DNA from: Scatomorpha sp964535405
Lineage (GTDB): Bacteria; Bacillota; Clostridia; Oscillospirales; Oscillospiraceae
NCBI GenBank assembly: GCA_964535405.1
Contig: CAZHUG010000001.1
Coordinates: 1-64,000, forward strand
Reading direction: 5' to 3'
Length of the DNA stretch: 64,000 nt
Every line of letters starts with the position of its first letter. The first letter of the stretch is position 1. Below, in pieces: positions 51,785 to 60,772 of the stretch. Below the pieces are notes generated by a model. That model saw only the letters and a list, made by a program, of their open reading frames with translations, had not been told where the DNA came from and searched no databases. The position numbers were made by a program, and so were the translations under genes.

Positions 51785-52729
51785 ATGCCTCAGTATGGAA
51801 TGATGTCAGATGTTGATATTCGCAAAGCAATTGCTGATAGAGAAATGTGTATAACTCCGTTTAATAAAAATAATATTAACGACAAGAGGCTTACACCGGT
51901 AGGGTTTAATTTTTCATTCTCTCGATTTGTTGTGTCTTTAAACCAACGATCTTTTTTGCAGATTCATGAAAAAAATGATGAAATGTATTTTTTCCTTGAG
52001 CAAGGCGATACTGCAATCGCGCTTACGAATGAAAGCATATGGGTTTCAAAAAACATCGGAGGAACATTTCATTCAAAAGTGGGTTACGTTTCTTTGGGTT
52101 TGGGCCATATATCCACCACATTAGACCCATATTGGCAAGGGCAGCTTTTAATATCAATAAACAACCCCAGTAAGAGAAAAATTAAAGTAGTCATATCACG
52201 ATTTATAAGTGGGAAGTGGATATACTCAACTTTTATTACATTATGCCTGTATAGGATGGGAACAGCCGCCAGCAAGCCGTCAGACAATAAGTCTGCACGA
52301 CTTGATACCTTGTATGATATTATTAAGCATGATGTAAAAACTAAAAAACAAAAGCAAGTGGTAGACACAGTAAAACAAATGCTTACATTTATGTCCGAGC
52401 AAGAAAATGTTAACTTGAGTGAGAAAGAATCCGACGTCGAAAAAGAAGATATTGATCATTTTATAAACTGCCATAATGCAGTTTTGAGCGAATGGGATAA
52501 AAAGTATCCTATCATTCAAAAGCTAAGCAGTCGTGTGCTGTTAGCAAAAAAAATTAGGCGTATGATACCAAAAATTATAATTATGATAGTCAGTGTGCTC
52601 TTAACCATTATAGCATATTTAAGATTAGAGGAACATGATTTCTTGATTGTAATAATAGGTTTTATAGCTGCCATTGTTGGTGCCGCAATAGCGATCGTAT
52701 GGGGTCGGGGGAAAGGGAGGAATCTATGA
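51785..52729 (+). CDS. Membrane-anchored dCTP deaminase/dUTPase-fold protein, probably inactive
   Basis: A 314-residue protein. The start at 51785 (MPQYGMMSDVDIRKAIADRE) has GGAG upstream. Residues 5-158 follow the dCTP deaminase plan: SDVDIRKAIADREMCITPF, a strand with LEQGDTAIALTNESIWVS, and LGHISTTLDPYWQGQLLISINNP. In Dcd enzymes the last two segments carry R-S-S and the catalytic Glu in the 'G-x-I-x-LEF-x-N' strand; here they read SKV and LLISINN, so the Arg, Ser and Glu appear to be missing. After a charged linker (160-255), two hydrophobic helices (about 262-280 and 286-306) anchor the C-terminus. It overlaps the dUTPase gene (ATGA). I infer a sensor or binding role. Confidence 0.7.
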   Translation: MPQYGMMSDVDIRKAIADREMCITPFNKNNINDKRLTPVGFNFSFSRFVVSLNQRSFLQIHEKNDEMYFFLEQGDTAIALTNESIWVSKNIGGTFHSKVGYVSLGLGHISTTLDPYWQGQLLISINNPSKRKIKVVISRFISGKWIYSTFITLCLYRMGTAASKPSDNKSARLDTLYDIIKHDVKTKKQKQVVDTVKQMLTFMSEQENVNLSEKESDVEKEDIDHFINCHNAVLSEWDKKYPIIQKLSSRVLLAKKIRRMIPKIIIMIVSVLLTIIAYLRLEEHDFLIVIIGFIAAIVGAAIAIVWGRGKGRNL

Positions 52730-53166
52730 TTAAGGTGAAGATTAAGCGGACTTCAAAATTGGCAGTTTTGCCGACATTTTCCTATCCGGGCGATGCAGGT
52801 ATGGATTTACATTCCATCGAAAATACCGTTATAGCGCCGAACAGCATTCAGCTGATTCATACGGGACTTATTATTGAGCTTCCTCCAAAAACAGAAGCTC
52901 AAATTAGGCCTAGAAGTGGTTTAGCATTGAATAACGGAATTACTGTACTGAATTCTCCAGGCACTATTGATGAAGGTTATAGAGGAGAAATAGGTGTTAT
53001 ACTGATTAACCATGGAACAAAGTCTTTTTATGTAACTGAAGGTATGAAAATTGCGCAGCTGGTCGTAAAACCCATCTTGTCAATTGAGCTAGAAGAGGTC
53101 GATGATGTAAGTAACAGTGAACGCGGCAAAGGGGGCTTTGGGTCTAGTGGACTTAACGAACATTGA
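52726..53166 (+). CDS. dut: dUTPase (dUTP diphosphatase)
   Basis: Hydrolyses dUTP to dUMP and pyrophosphate. All five trimeric-dUTPase motifs are present in 146 residues: DAGMDL (23-28), RPRSGLA (61-67), GTIDEGYRGEI (79-89, catalytic Asp82), GMKIAQLV (106-113) and the C-terminal Gly-rich GKGGFGSSG (134-142). The gene overlaps its neighbours on both sides, so the three proteins are translated as a unit. An extra dut beside a dC-deaminase in a mobile region suggests it serves that enzyme rather than the housekeeping role. Confidence 0.93.
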   Translation: MIKVKIKRTSKLAVLPTFSYPGDAGMDLHSIENTVIAPNSIQLIHTGLIIELPPKTEAQIRPRSGLALNNGITVLNSPGTIDEGYRGEIGVILINHGTKSFYVTEGMKIAQLVVKPILSIELEEVDDVSNSERGKGGFGSSGLNEH

Positions 53167-54856
53167 TAGCAATGATCTTCCGAATATTGAGGAATACACG
53201 GATTCAGAATTGATTATTGGCTTGGTTTGTGCCGTAGGAACAGACTTAAGCTTAGTGATTCAAACTATTAAAGATCGTCTTCTTTTTTTCGATTATCAAG
53301 TTATAGTTATTGACGTTGCAGATCACATACTTGAAAGCTATAATAAGGAATTCAAAAGCAGAAAAAGAAAAATAAATCGACATGGAAAAGATAAATATGT
53401 ATATAATGAAAATTCCGACTATAGAGGAAGGGAGGGTAAATATGAAGCGACACATGAATTAATGGATGTTGGTAATGCACTGAGAGGCGTACATCCCGGC
53501 TTAATTGGCTTAGCAATTATTGATAGAATACAGGATTATCGAGAAAATAATCCGAGTCAAGCTGGAGAAAACAATGACAATCGAAATGTATTAAAGAAAA
53601 CAGCCTTTATAGTTAAGTCATTAAAAAATGAAGCTGAGGTAAATATACTAAGATCAGCTTATGGAAATGGCTTTTGCCTATTCGGAGTATATTCAGATGA
53701 AGAAAGACGACTGAGCAACTTAGTGTCTAAAAGAATGGATGAAGAGAGTGCCAAGGATTTAATTAAACGAGATGAAAATGAAGAGCCTGGTTATGGACAA
53801 CATACTAGGGATACGTTTCAAATGGCAGACTTCTTTGTTAATTATGAAGATAGCAGTGCTGATGTTCAAGCCAATATCAGACGAATTATGGACTTAATAT
53901 TTGGCGATCCCTTTATCACGCCTACTTTTGGTGAATATGCTATGTTTTCCGCATTTTGCGCTTCATTGAGGACAGCTGATCTTTCACGCCAAATTGGTGC
54001 AGTAATTTGTAAAGAGAGAGATGTTTTAGCCAGCGGTGCAAATGAATGTCCTCAATTTGGTGGCGGACAGTATTGGTTAGAGTATGATAAGCAAACCCAC
54101 AAATATTATGACGTGAAAGATGGTCGAGATCATATTCGGGGATACGATTCAAATAAGCGAGAATTTCAAAACTTAGCAGTAGAATCCTTTCATGTCATTT
54201 CCTTGTTGATAAAGGAAGATTCTCTCGGAGAATTAGGTGATGATGCAGAAAAAGAGAAGTTTACCTTTGTTTTGGAGTCAGTGATTGCTCAACAGCAAAC
54301 ATCTGAAAAATACATGGAAATTCTGAAGGAGAAGACCGGGCTTGGCGATTTAACGGAATATGGCAGGGTGGTACATGCCGAGATGGAAGCATTATCCGTT
54401 TGTGCCCGCAATGGCATATCATGCAGAGGCGCCAAGCTTTACTGCACAACATTTCCATGCCATGTTTGTATGAAGCATTTAATCGCAGCGGGGATAACTA
54501 AAATAGTCTACATTGAGCCTTATCCAAAAAGCAAAGCCTTTGAATTGTATGGTGACTCTATTTCAAAATATGAAAGTGATGAAATCAACAAAGTTGTACT
54601 TACTCCTTTCTTTGGTGTTGGTCCACGACGATTTATCGAGCTTTTCAGCATGAACTTTAGCCCTCTTCCAAATAAGAAGAGGAAGGACTCAAAAGGCAAC
54701 AAAAATAAATGGAAACCTTCCGATGCAATTGTTAGAGATCAAATGCTTCCATCAAGCTATATTGAAAGAGAGTTGAATTATTCAACTGTGTATGGCGCAA
54801 TCGCTAAAAAAATATTGCCTGATGAAGAAATATTGTTTAATAAAGAAAAGGAGTAA
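53147..54856 (+). CDS. AvcD-like deoxycytidylate deaminase with P-loop-like N-terminus
   Basis: About 569 residues from a GTG at 53147; a GTG at 53117, also in frame, would add ten residues. The N-terminal region starts ELIIGLVCAVGTDLSLVIQTI, which has a degenerate P-loop-like glycine pattern, and the middle is a mixed region. The C-terminal domain is a zinc-dependent deaminase: HAEMEAL (zinc His and catalytic Glu, near 410-416) and TTFPCHVCMKHL (zinc Cys near 438 and 441), with FGEYAMFSAFCASLRTADLSRQIGAVI shown in part as ADLSRQIGAVI. This plan matches the antiphage deaminase AvcD/DCD, which converts dC nucleotides to dU during infection. The gene is AT-rich relative to the flanks. Confidence 0.85.
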   Translation: MDLTNIDSNDLPNIEEYTDSELIIGLVCAVGTDLSLVIQTIKDRLLFFDYQVIVIDVADHILESYNKEFKSRKRKINRHGKDKYVYNENSDYRGREGKYEATHELMDVGNALRGVHPGLIGLAIIDRIQDYRENNPSQAGENNDNRNVLKKTAFIVKSLKNEAEVNILRSAYGNGFCLFGVYSDEERRLSNLVSKRMDEESAKDLIKRDENEEPGYGQHTRDTFQMADFFVNYEDSSADVQANIRRIMDLIFGDPFITPTFGEYAMFSAFCASLRTADLSRQIGAVICKERDVLASGANECPQFGGGQYWLEYDKQTHKYYDVKDGRDHIRGYDSNKREFQNLAVESFHVISLLIKEDSLGELGDDAEKEKFTFVLESVIAQQQTSEKYMEILKEKTGLGDLTEYGRVVHAEMEALSVCARNGISCRGAKLYCTTFPCHVCMKHLIAAGITKIVYIEPYPKSKAFELYGDSISKYESDEINKVVLTPFFGVGPRRFIELFSMNFSPLPNKKRKDSKGNKNKWKPSDAIVRDQMLPSSYIERELNYSTVYGAIAKKILPDEEILFNKEKE

Positions 54857-54860
54857 TGAA

Positions 54861-55043
54861 ATGAAAGCAAGTGCTATTACGCAATTCCATCCCGCTGGGC
54901 TCCAAGAACGATCAGAACATTTGCGTAAGAAAAGAGATTCTTTACCCGCGTATAAGAGAAATGCCGTAGCCTATGGTATATCATTTCATGCTAAGACACA
55001 GTTCTATAATATGGAAACAAAAGCCAAAATAAACAGCAAATAG
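54861..55043 (+). CDS. 60-residue protein of the deaminase cluster
   Basis: Starts five bases after the deaminase stop with a good AAGGAG RBS, so it is likely part of the operon. The sequence (MKASAITQFHPAGLQERSEH... ending KINSK) is basic, without membrane segments, and rich in Lys, Gln and His. No family is recognised. The spacing and RBS make it a plausible real gene rather than chance. Confidence 0.6.
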   Translation: MKASAITQFHPAGLQERSEHLRKKRDSLPAYKRNAVAYGISFHAKTQFYNMETKAKINSK

Positions 55044-55196
55044 TAGCGTTGCCAAAATGTCTTTAAATTAAAATTTATGATAATCGATTTGAAAAAATAC
55101 AAACAAACTCCCATGATTTATTACTGTCAAAAACATATTTAATGAACGTTATTCAAGGAACCTCAATAGAGTTCGTTTACTGCACAAGCTACTCGC

Positions 55197-56198
55197 TTAA
55201 ATGTTAGTGCGGATTCTTGTCCAGTGTTCAGAGGGGAAATCAGCATAGGTCAGGGTTTCTTCGATACCGGCCTCAACTTTTTTAGCGGCGTCACCCAGCT
55301 TCATTTCCCGCAGAGCGGCCACGGCTGCCTCGGCCTTTTCGCGAGAGGCAGCGTTGTTTTCCTGAGCATGGGTAGCTTTTAGCATTTTCGCAACTATCTT
55401 TATCTTGGAGCGGGGAACGACAGAGAAAACATTGCGATAGAAATGGACTGTACAGCGTTGGTATTTGGCATCGGGAAAGACCTCAAACACCGCTTCCAAC
55501 ATGCCAAGATATTTGTCGCCCACCAGGAGCTTGACGCCATCCAGCCCTCGGCTTTTCAGCCACTGGAAGAGGCCTACCCAGCTGGCCTTGTCCTCCTTCA
55601 TGCCCTCCGCTGCGCCAATGACCTCCCGGTAGCCGTCCTCATTGACGGCAATCGCTACCAGGATGGCTACGTTCTCAAATTCGCCTCCCCAATTGCGTTT
55701 GATGTAGATGCCGTCTACGTAAACGTATGGGTATTTACCACCCGTGCCGTAGCGGTTGCGCAAGTTCTCGATATGTACATATGCTTTCTTGTTCAGTTCG
55801 CTGATGGTGGAGGGTGACACCTAGCTACCCCACAGCGCTTCGGTGATGTCCTCCACGCGGCGTACCGAAACGCCCGCAAGATACATCTCAATCAGCGCGT
55901 CCTCCACGGAGCTTTCCCGCCGCTGGTACCGCTCGATGATCGCTGTTTCAAATAGTACTTTTTTGAGCCTCGGCATCTTCAGCGTCACATCGCCGGAGGT
56001 GGTAGTCAGATTTCGATTGTAGTGACCGGAACGGTATCCCTAGCGGGCTTCTGTCCGCTCATATTTAGCCGCTCGTGTCAGATCCTGTGCTTCCTTCTCC
56101 AGCAGCTCGTAGAGGGCTTCCTCCACGCTGCCACGAACCAGTTCTTTTAACTCGCTCTTGATTACGGATTCATTTAGTTGTATAATTTGTTTAGACAT
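55197..56198 (-). pseudogene. IS256-family transposase with two in-frame TAG codons
   Basis: An IS256-type transposase read continuously in one frame from the ATG at 56198 (MSKQIIQLNESVIKSELKEL) to a TAA at 55197. The N-terminal part (KYERTEAR, GYRSGHYNRNLTT, SVEDALIEMYLAGVSVRRVED) and catalytic core (YVDGIYIKRNWGGEFENVAI, LVGDKYLGML, CTVHFYRNV) are recognisable. Two amber codons interrupt it, at 56042-56040 and 55823-55821. The C-terminal part stops at WTRIRTN, where the family continues for dozens of residues, so the 3' end is lost too. An RBS (AAGGA) precedes the start. It borders the AT-rich cluster. Confidence 0.85.
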
Positions 56199-56495
56199 GA
56201 TTTTGATTCCTTTCTGGTGAATTTGGTGTTGAACTTTATTCTACCATGAAGCTTAAAATCTTGTCCTTTTTTTATTTGTGCAACTTATTGTACATTATTG
56301 TTTTACAGGCGACGTGGTTGGGATTAAATCAGCGGAACCCCTGTGGTTGCAAGGCTTCTAAGATTTATCCCTATTATAACATCCGCATACAAATAGGCGG
56401 TTTCGTCACGGGTCTTTCTTTTGTTCCTCCTGCTGGTTGGCTGTTTCACTGTACCCACCTCCCGCCAGGCCAAACCAGCAATATATAGCAAAGTA
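56199..56495. other. Spacer between IS256 remnant and ABC permease
   Basis: About 300 bases. The IS256 upstream region and part of its end lie here, but I could not recognise an IS256 terminal repeat with confidence. No gene or promoter is convincing. Confidence 0.3.
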
Positions 56496-58883
56496 TCACA
56501 ACTCCCGAATCTGCTCTACGAGAGAGTTCTTCCTCATACTGCGAACCGTAAATACCGTCAGCATCACCTGGACAAGCAGCAGCATGGCTGCAAAGATAAG
56601 CACCGGCACTAGAGGGAACTGATAGAAGAAATATTTGTTCATGCTTGTCTGCGTCCAGAGTACGCAGAGATACCCCGCCCCGGTTCCCACCGTCAACGTG
56701 GCGACAAGCGCCAAAACGGTGTAGATAAGGCCCTCTGTAGTCAGCATGCGGCGCACCTGTCGGGTGCTCATGCCCACGGCCTGCAATACGCCCAGCTCTT
56801 GCCTTCGGGCTAAAAAGCTCGTGATGTTCGTATTCACCAGATTGATCAAGGCAAAGCAGGCGATGAAGATGACAATGAAATACATGGCGGTGTAAATGCC
56901 CTGCTGGTTACCGTTGTAATAGTTCAGGACTTCCCGGTAGGTGTACAGTATCACATCGGGCTTATCATCGGTCAAATCGTGCAGCGCCGCCTCCACCGCA
57001 GTGTCTGTGCCAGGCTGCGTTACCACCTCCAGGCTGCCGATACAGTCTACCTCCATCCCAGCGTTCATCAGGTCTGCCGGCATGGTGAAGTTGGTGCTCA
57101 TGCCCACATAGCTGTAATCTTCAATGATGGCCATGATGGTGAAGGTTTCGCGCACGATGGTGCCGTCCGGCCGGTTGAAGGCGATGGGGATTTCTGTTCC
57201 CAACTCAAGGACGCCAACCCAATGGCTTGCAATGGCGTTCACCACAACAAGGCCTTTCTCCCGAACCAGCATATCGTAGTCCAGCGTGCCCTCCAGTAGG
57301 GAATCCTCCATTTCAGGAATTAGGTCGGGGGTAAAGCCTTTGATGGTGTTCTTGTTCTCGCCGTACTGCGGCAGGGTGTAAACAACATCGGTGTAGTACC
57401 AGGGAATTACGTCCACCACGCCGTCGATGGCGCGTATCTCGGCTTGCATCCCAGCCCCCAGCGTATCTTTGGCTTGCAGGCCCTCGTAGGTGTTGCCACT
57501 GGTGTCGGAAAAAGAGGTAAAGGCACCCAGCGCCACCTGAAAGTTTCCGTTGGGGTACGAGTTTCGTGTCTCGGCCTCACCGTCATAGGACGCAGCCATT
57601 GACGCCACCAGCATCAAGAGCACCCCGCTGATACCAAGGGACAGCACCACTAAAACGGAGCGTCTCTTGTTACGGCCCAGGTTCATAGCCGCCAGGCGGC
57701 TGGGAGACGCCGAGCGGGACAGCTTTTTGCTGTCACTCTCAGCCCCCTGATAGGAGGTGTAACGAATGGCTTCAATGGGCGCAGTTCCTGCGGCTTTGCG
57801 GGCAGGCGAAGACACAGAGACCATCACGATGAGCAGGGAAAATATCGAAACGACCGCACTGACGATGAGGGTTGTGGGCCAGTACCAGCCACCGGGAATC
57901 AGCAGCCAGGCCACAAGGCCACCAATCAAAAGCCCCAGCGGGATGCCGATGGCGGCGAGCAGCCGCCCTTCGCGGTAGACGATGCGCTTCACTTGGCGCT
58001 TGGTGGCACCCATGGTACGCAGTTGACCGTACTCCCGCACCCGCCCAGCAATCGAGATGTAGAAAATACTGTACATTACGATTCCGGCGCCGATAAAAAC
58101 CACCAGCACGACAATCAGGGGGAACAACAAATCGCTGGACAGTCCATTTTGCTCCATCGCAAGGAAGTAGCTGTCCCGAATGATCACATTGTTCTCGTCG
58201 ATTCCAAGGTCTTGCGCAATTTCATCCGCAAGCTCCCGTACGCTCTCTTTGGTATAGCCGGTTGGGTTATGCAGGCCCACGTAGTAATCCATGGGCGGAG
58301 CAACACCGTCGTCCATCCCATTCACATACGCTTTTGACACGATCACCGTGGTTTTGCCGATATCCCCGGTTTCCACCTGCAAAAGGCCGCTCACGCGATA
58401 TTCACGCTCGGTGCCGTCACCCAAATCCAGTGCCACTGTGGTTCCTATTTCTTCCGGCAGGCCAAGGGACCTTAAAAAAGATGGCTGTGCCAAAATTTCA
58501 CTGGCGGTTTGGGGCAGGCTGCCGCTGTATTCCATTCTCTGGCTGCGCAGCATAGCTTCGTTGCCATAACTCACTTGCAGCAGGGTGCTGCCGTGCTTTG
58601 CGATGCCCCCGCTCATAAACTCACCCACAAATTCCACTTCGGGCCTTTCGGCAAGGGATGCGGCTAAGTCCGGCGCTGTCATAATGTATACGATTTGCGC
58701 GGTTCCCGTTTGCAGGTTTTTCTGTTCCTGAACGGTGCCCAATGTTATGAGGGCAAGGGCAGACAGAAGGGCCGTGGCAATGGCGATGGTCAGGACAATG
58801 AAACTGTTGCGGATGCGGCTGGCTCGCAGGGTGCTGCCGGCCAGATGGCGCACGGCGCCCTTGGTAGTGTTTTCCAGTATCAT
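56496..58883 (-). CDS. MacB/FtsX-type ABC transporter permease
   Basis: A 795-residue permease. An N-terminal helix (about 28-50) is followed by a large extracytoplasmic domain, three helices with the FtsX motif (about 258-370), another helix and large outside domain (400-680), and three C-terminal helices. This is the SalY/YtrF-like or MacB-like plan of peptide exporters. The ATPase gene overlaps it by 4 bp (ATGA). Such pairs with a two-component system often resist antimicrobial peptides; the substrate is not known. Confidence 0.85.
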   Translation of the reverse strand: MILENTTKGAVRHLAGSTLRASRIRNSFIVLTIAIATALLSALALITLGTVQEQKNLQTGTAQIVYIMTAPDLAASLAERPEVEFVGEFMSGGIAKHGSTLLQVSYGNEAMLRSQRMEYSGSLPQTASEILAQPSFLRSLGLPEEIGTTVALDLGDGTEREYRVSGLLQVETGDIGKTTVIVSKAYVNGMDDGVAPPMDYYVGLHNPTGYTKESVRELADEIAQDLGIDENNVIIRDSYFLAMEQNGLSSDLLFPLIVVLVVFIGAGIVMYSIFYISIAGRVREYGQLRTMGATKRQVKRIVYREGRLLAAIGIPLGLLIGGLVAWLLIPGGWYWPTTLIVSAVVSIFSLLIVMVSVSSPARKAAGTAPIEAIRYTSYQGAESDSKKLSRSASPSRLAAMNLGRNKRRSVLVVLSLGISGVLLMLVASMAASYDGEAETRNSYPNGNFQVALGAFTSFSDTSGNTYEGLQAKDTLGAGMQAEIRAIDGVVDVIPWYYTDVVYTLPQYGENKNTIKGFTPDLIPEMEDSLLEGTLDYDMLVREKGLVVVNAIASHWVGVLELGTEIPIAFNRPDGTIVRETFTIMAIIEDYSYVGMSTNFTMPADLMNAGMEVDCIGSLEVVTQPGTDTAVEAALHDLTDDKPDVILYTYREVLNYYNGNQQGIYTAMYFIVIFIACFALINLVNTNITSFLARRQELGVLQAVGMSTRQVRRMLTTEGLIYTVLALVATLTVGTGAGYLCVLWTQTSMNKYFFYQFPLVPVLIFAAMLLLVQVMLTVFTVRSMRKNSLVEQIREL

Positions 58884-59560
58884 GCGCCCATCCCTCCGCT
58901 TACGATCTGCCCGTCCTCAATGCGAACGATGCGGTCGGCAAGTTGGGCAATGGCATTGTTGTGGGTAATCATCACAATGGTTTGGCTAAAGGACTTCCCA
59001 GTGAGTTTAAGCAGGCCCAGCACGTCGCTGCCTGTTTTGCTGTCCAGGTTGCCGGTGGGTTCATCAGCCAGCACGATGGCGGGCTTTGTCACCAGCGCGC
59101 GGGCAATGGCTACCCGCTGCTGCTGGCCGCCGGACAGTTTGCTGGGCATACTGCGCAGCTTTTCGCCCAGCGCCAACATGCCGATAATTTGGTCGAGAAA
59201 GGCTCTATCAGGCTGTTCGCCGTCCAGCTCCAGCGGCAAAACGATATTCTCGTACACGTTTAACATAGGTACAAGGTTATAGTTTTGGAACACGAAGCCA
59301 ATGTTCCGCCTACGGAAAATGGTGAGGGCTTCATCGTTCATCCCTGCCAACACCTTTCCGCGCACTTCCACTTTGCCGGAGGTGGGGGTGTCGAGTCCAC
59401 CCATCATGTGCAGCAGGGTGGATTTGCCGCTGCCGGAGGTGCCCACCACAGCCACAAACTCGCCTTGCTCCACCTCCAAGCTCACGCCATCCAACGCCCT
59501 CGTCTGGTTATCTCCGGTGCCATAGTATTTTTTCAGCTCATTAGTTTTCAAAATGCTCAT
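58880..59560 (-). CDS. MacB/LolD-type ABC transporter ATPase
   Basis: A 226-residue ATPase with Walker A GTSGSGKST (about 40-48), signature LSGGQQQRVAIARAL (about 142) and Walker B IVLADEPTGNLDSKTG (about 162). The QQQRVAIARAL form is typical of the LolD/MacB group that pairs with FtsX-like permeases. The cognate permease gene follows directly. Confidence 0.9.
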   Translation of the reverse strand: MSILKTNELKKYYGTGDNQTRALDGVSLEVEQGEFVAVVGTSGSGKSTLLHMMGGLDTPTSGKVEVRGKVLAGMNDEALTIFRRRNIGFVFQNYNLVPMLNVYENIVLPLELDGEQPDRAFLDQIIGMLALGEKLRSMPSKLSGGQQQRVAIARALVTKPAIVLADEPTGNLDSKTGSDVLGLLKLTGKSFSQTIVMITHNNAIAQLADRIVRIEDGQIVSGGMGA

Positions 59561-59626
59561 GTTTCAATTTTCCTTTCTGCTGGTTTTACCGGCACCTTCA
59601 GTGTACAAGGCAAATGTCCGTCAACC

Positions 59627-59675
59627 GTTACAGAAACGTAGAAAAACACGGATTTTGCCCTCTGAAATGTTACAG
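59627..59675 (-). promoter_or_regulatory. Repeated CTGTAAC element before the ABC genes
   Basis: On the minus strand CTGTAACATTT (59675-59665) and CTGTAACGG (59633-59625) occur 38-42 bases apart in the 144-bp gap before the ATPase gene. The same 11-mer CTGTAACATTT occurs at 61570-61560 in front of the response regulator gene. They are candidate binding sites of that regulator. Confidence 0.45.
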
Positions 59676-59704
59676 GTTTCGGAGAATTGGATGGTGGCAC
59701 CTTC

Positions 59705-60772
59705 TCAGAGCCGGTTTGGCAGATACACTGAAAAGGCCGCTCCCTGCCCCAGTTGTGAAGTGACCGTCACATAGCCGCCCTGCGCCGCTATAATCTGCCG
59801 TGTAAGATACAGGCCGATGCCAACCCCCTCCACACTTCCCATGTTGCACCCACGCACAAATCTGCCAAATATGCCTGCCTGCTCCGCTTCAGATATGCCG
59901 GGGCCGGTATCCTTTACCTCTATAGCGGTGTACATTTCCTGCTTTCGCACATGGATATCGACGCTTCCCCCAGATGGTGTATATTTCACGGCGTTATCCA
60001 GTAGGTTAAACAGCGCTTCTGCCGTCCACTTGGCATCGTGGGGCAGCATCAAGCCCTCCGGGCAATCCACTGTGACCGCAAGCTGCTTTTGTTCGGCGGG
60101 CAGTAGGATACCGCTGAGGGCGCGGGCGATGGTTTCATACAGCAAAGATGGCTTGCATTGCATCTGAATCATTCCGGTTTCAAGCCGGGATGCCTTCACC
60201 AGAGTTTCCATCAAAAATCCCAGCTTATCCAGTTGGCCCTCCGCCGTCTGTAAAAATTCCGTTCGTTTGTCGGGGGTCAGTTCTCTTTGCAGCAGCGTGG
60301 TGTTGATCATTTCGAGGTTTGCAATAGGTGTACGCACTTGGTGGGCAATATCGGAAACAAGCCCTTCTACCTGCCGTTTGTCCTTTTCAAGTCGGTTTCG
60401 CTCTGCCTGCTGTGCTTGTGCAAGGCGCAACAAGCGGTTGCCGATGCGTGACAACAGTGTTTCTCGCTCCAGGCTAAAGCGAGGTGCCGTAGGTTCTTTT
60501 TTTCCAATAATAAGCATCGTATCCACCGCTTCGCACATTTCGGCGGCAAAGCTCTCCAGCTTTCGCTGCACCAACCGAAGCAACACCACGCCCCAAATAA
60601 AAAGGATGGCCAAAACCACCAGCCCAGTGATTGCCACCGCCACAGAACCGGAGATAAACCACGCGGCCAGGGTGGCAGTTGTTGCCGTGAGAAAAGCGCC
60701 TAACCCGCAGAGCAGGTAGATACCACGCACCGTAATAGATGCTGTTTTCACTGTTTGCCACCACCTATCCAC
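59705..60772 (-). CDS. Sensor histidine kinase
   Basis: A 355-residue kinase with two membrane helices near the N-terminus (about 16-40 and 44-66) and almost no extracytoplasmic loop, like intramembrane-sensing kinases. The H-box is VSDIAHQVRTP (phospho-His144), the N box NLLDNAVKYTPSGG, G1 DTGPGISEAE and G2 GIGLYLTRQII. The start overlaps the regulator gene by 25 bp; GTG at 60772 is used, GTG at about 60751 is possible. Kinases of this type near ABC exporters often sense transporter flux of peptides. Confidence 0.85.
   Translation of the reverse strand: MDRWWQTVKTASITVRGIYLLCGLGAFLTATTATLAAWFISGSVAVAITGLVVLAILFIWGVVLLRLVQRKLESFAAEMCEAVDTMLIIGKKEPTAPRFSLERETLLSRIGNRLLRLAQAQQAERNRLEKDKRQVEGLVSDIAHQVRTPIANLEMINTTLLQRELTPDKRTEFLQTAEGQLDKLGFLMETLVKASRLETGMIQMQCKPSLLYETIARALSGILLPAEQKQLAVTVDCPEGLMLPHDAKWTAEALFNLLDNAVKYTPSGGSVDIHVRKQEMYTAIEVKDTGPGISEAEQAGIFGRFVRGCNMGSVEGVGIGLYLTRQIIAAQGGYVTVTSQLGQGAAFSVYLPNRL

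Noticed and set aside
55821..56042. Reading TAG as an amino acid in the IS256 transposase
   Set aside because: The copy is also 3'-truncated and a second fragment has a TGA in the same family motif, so decay explains it more simply.
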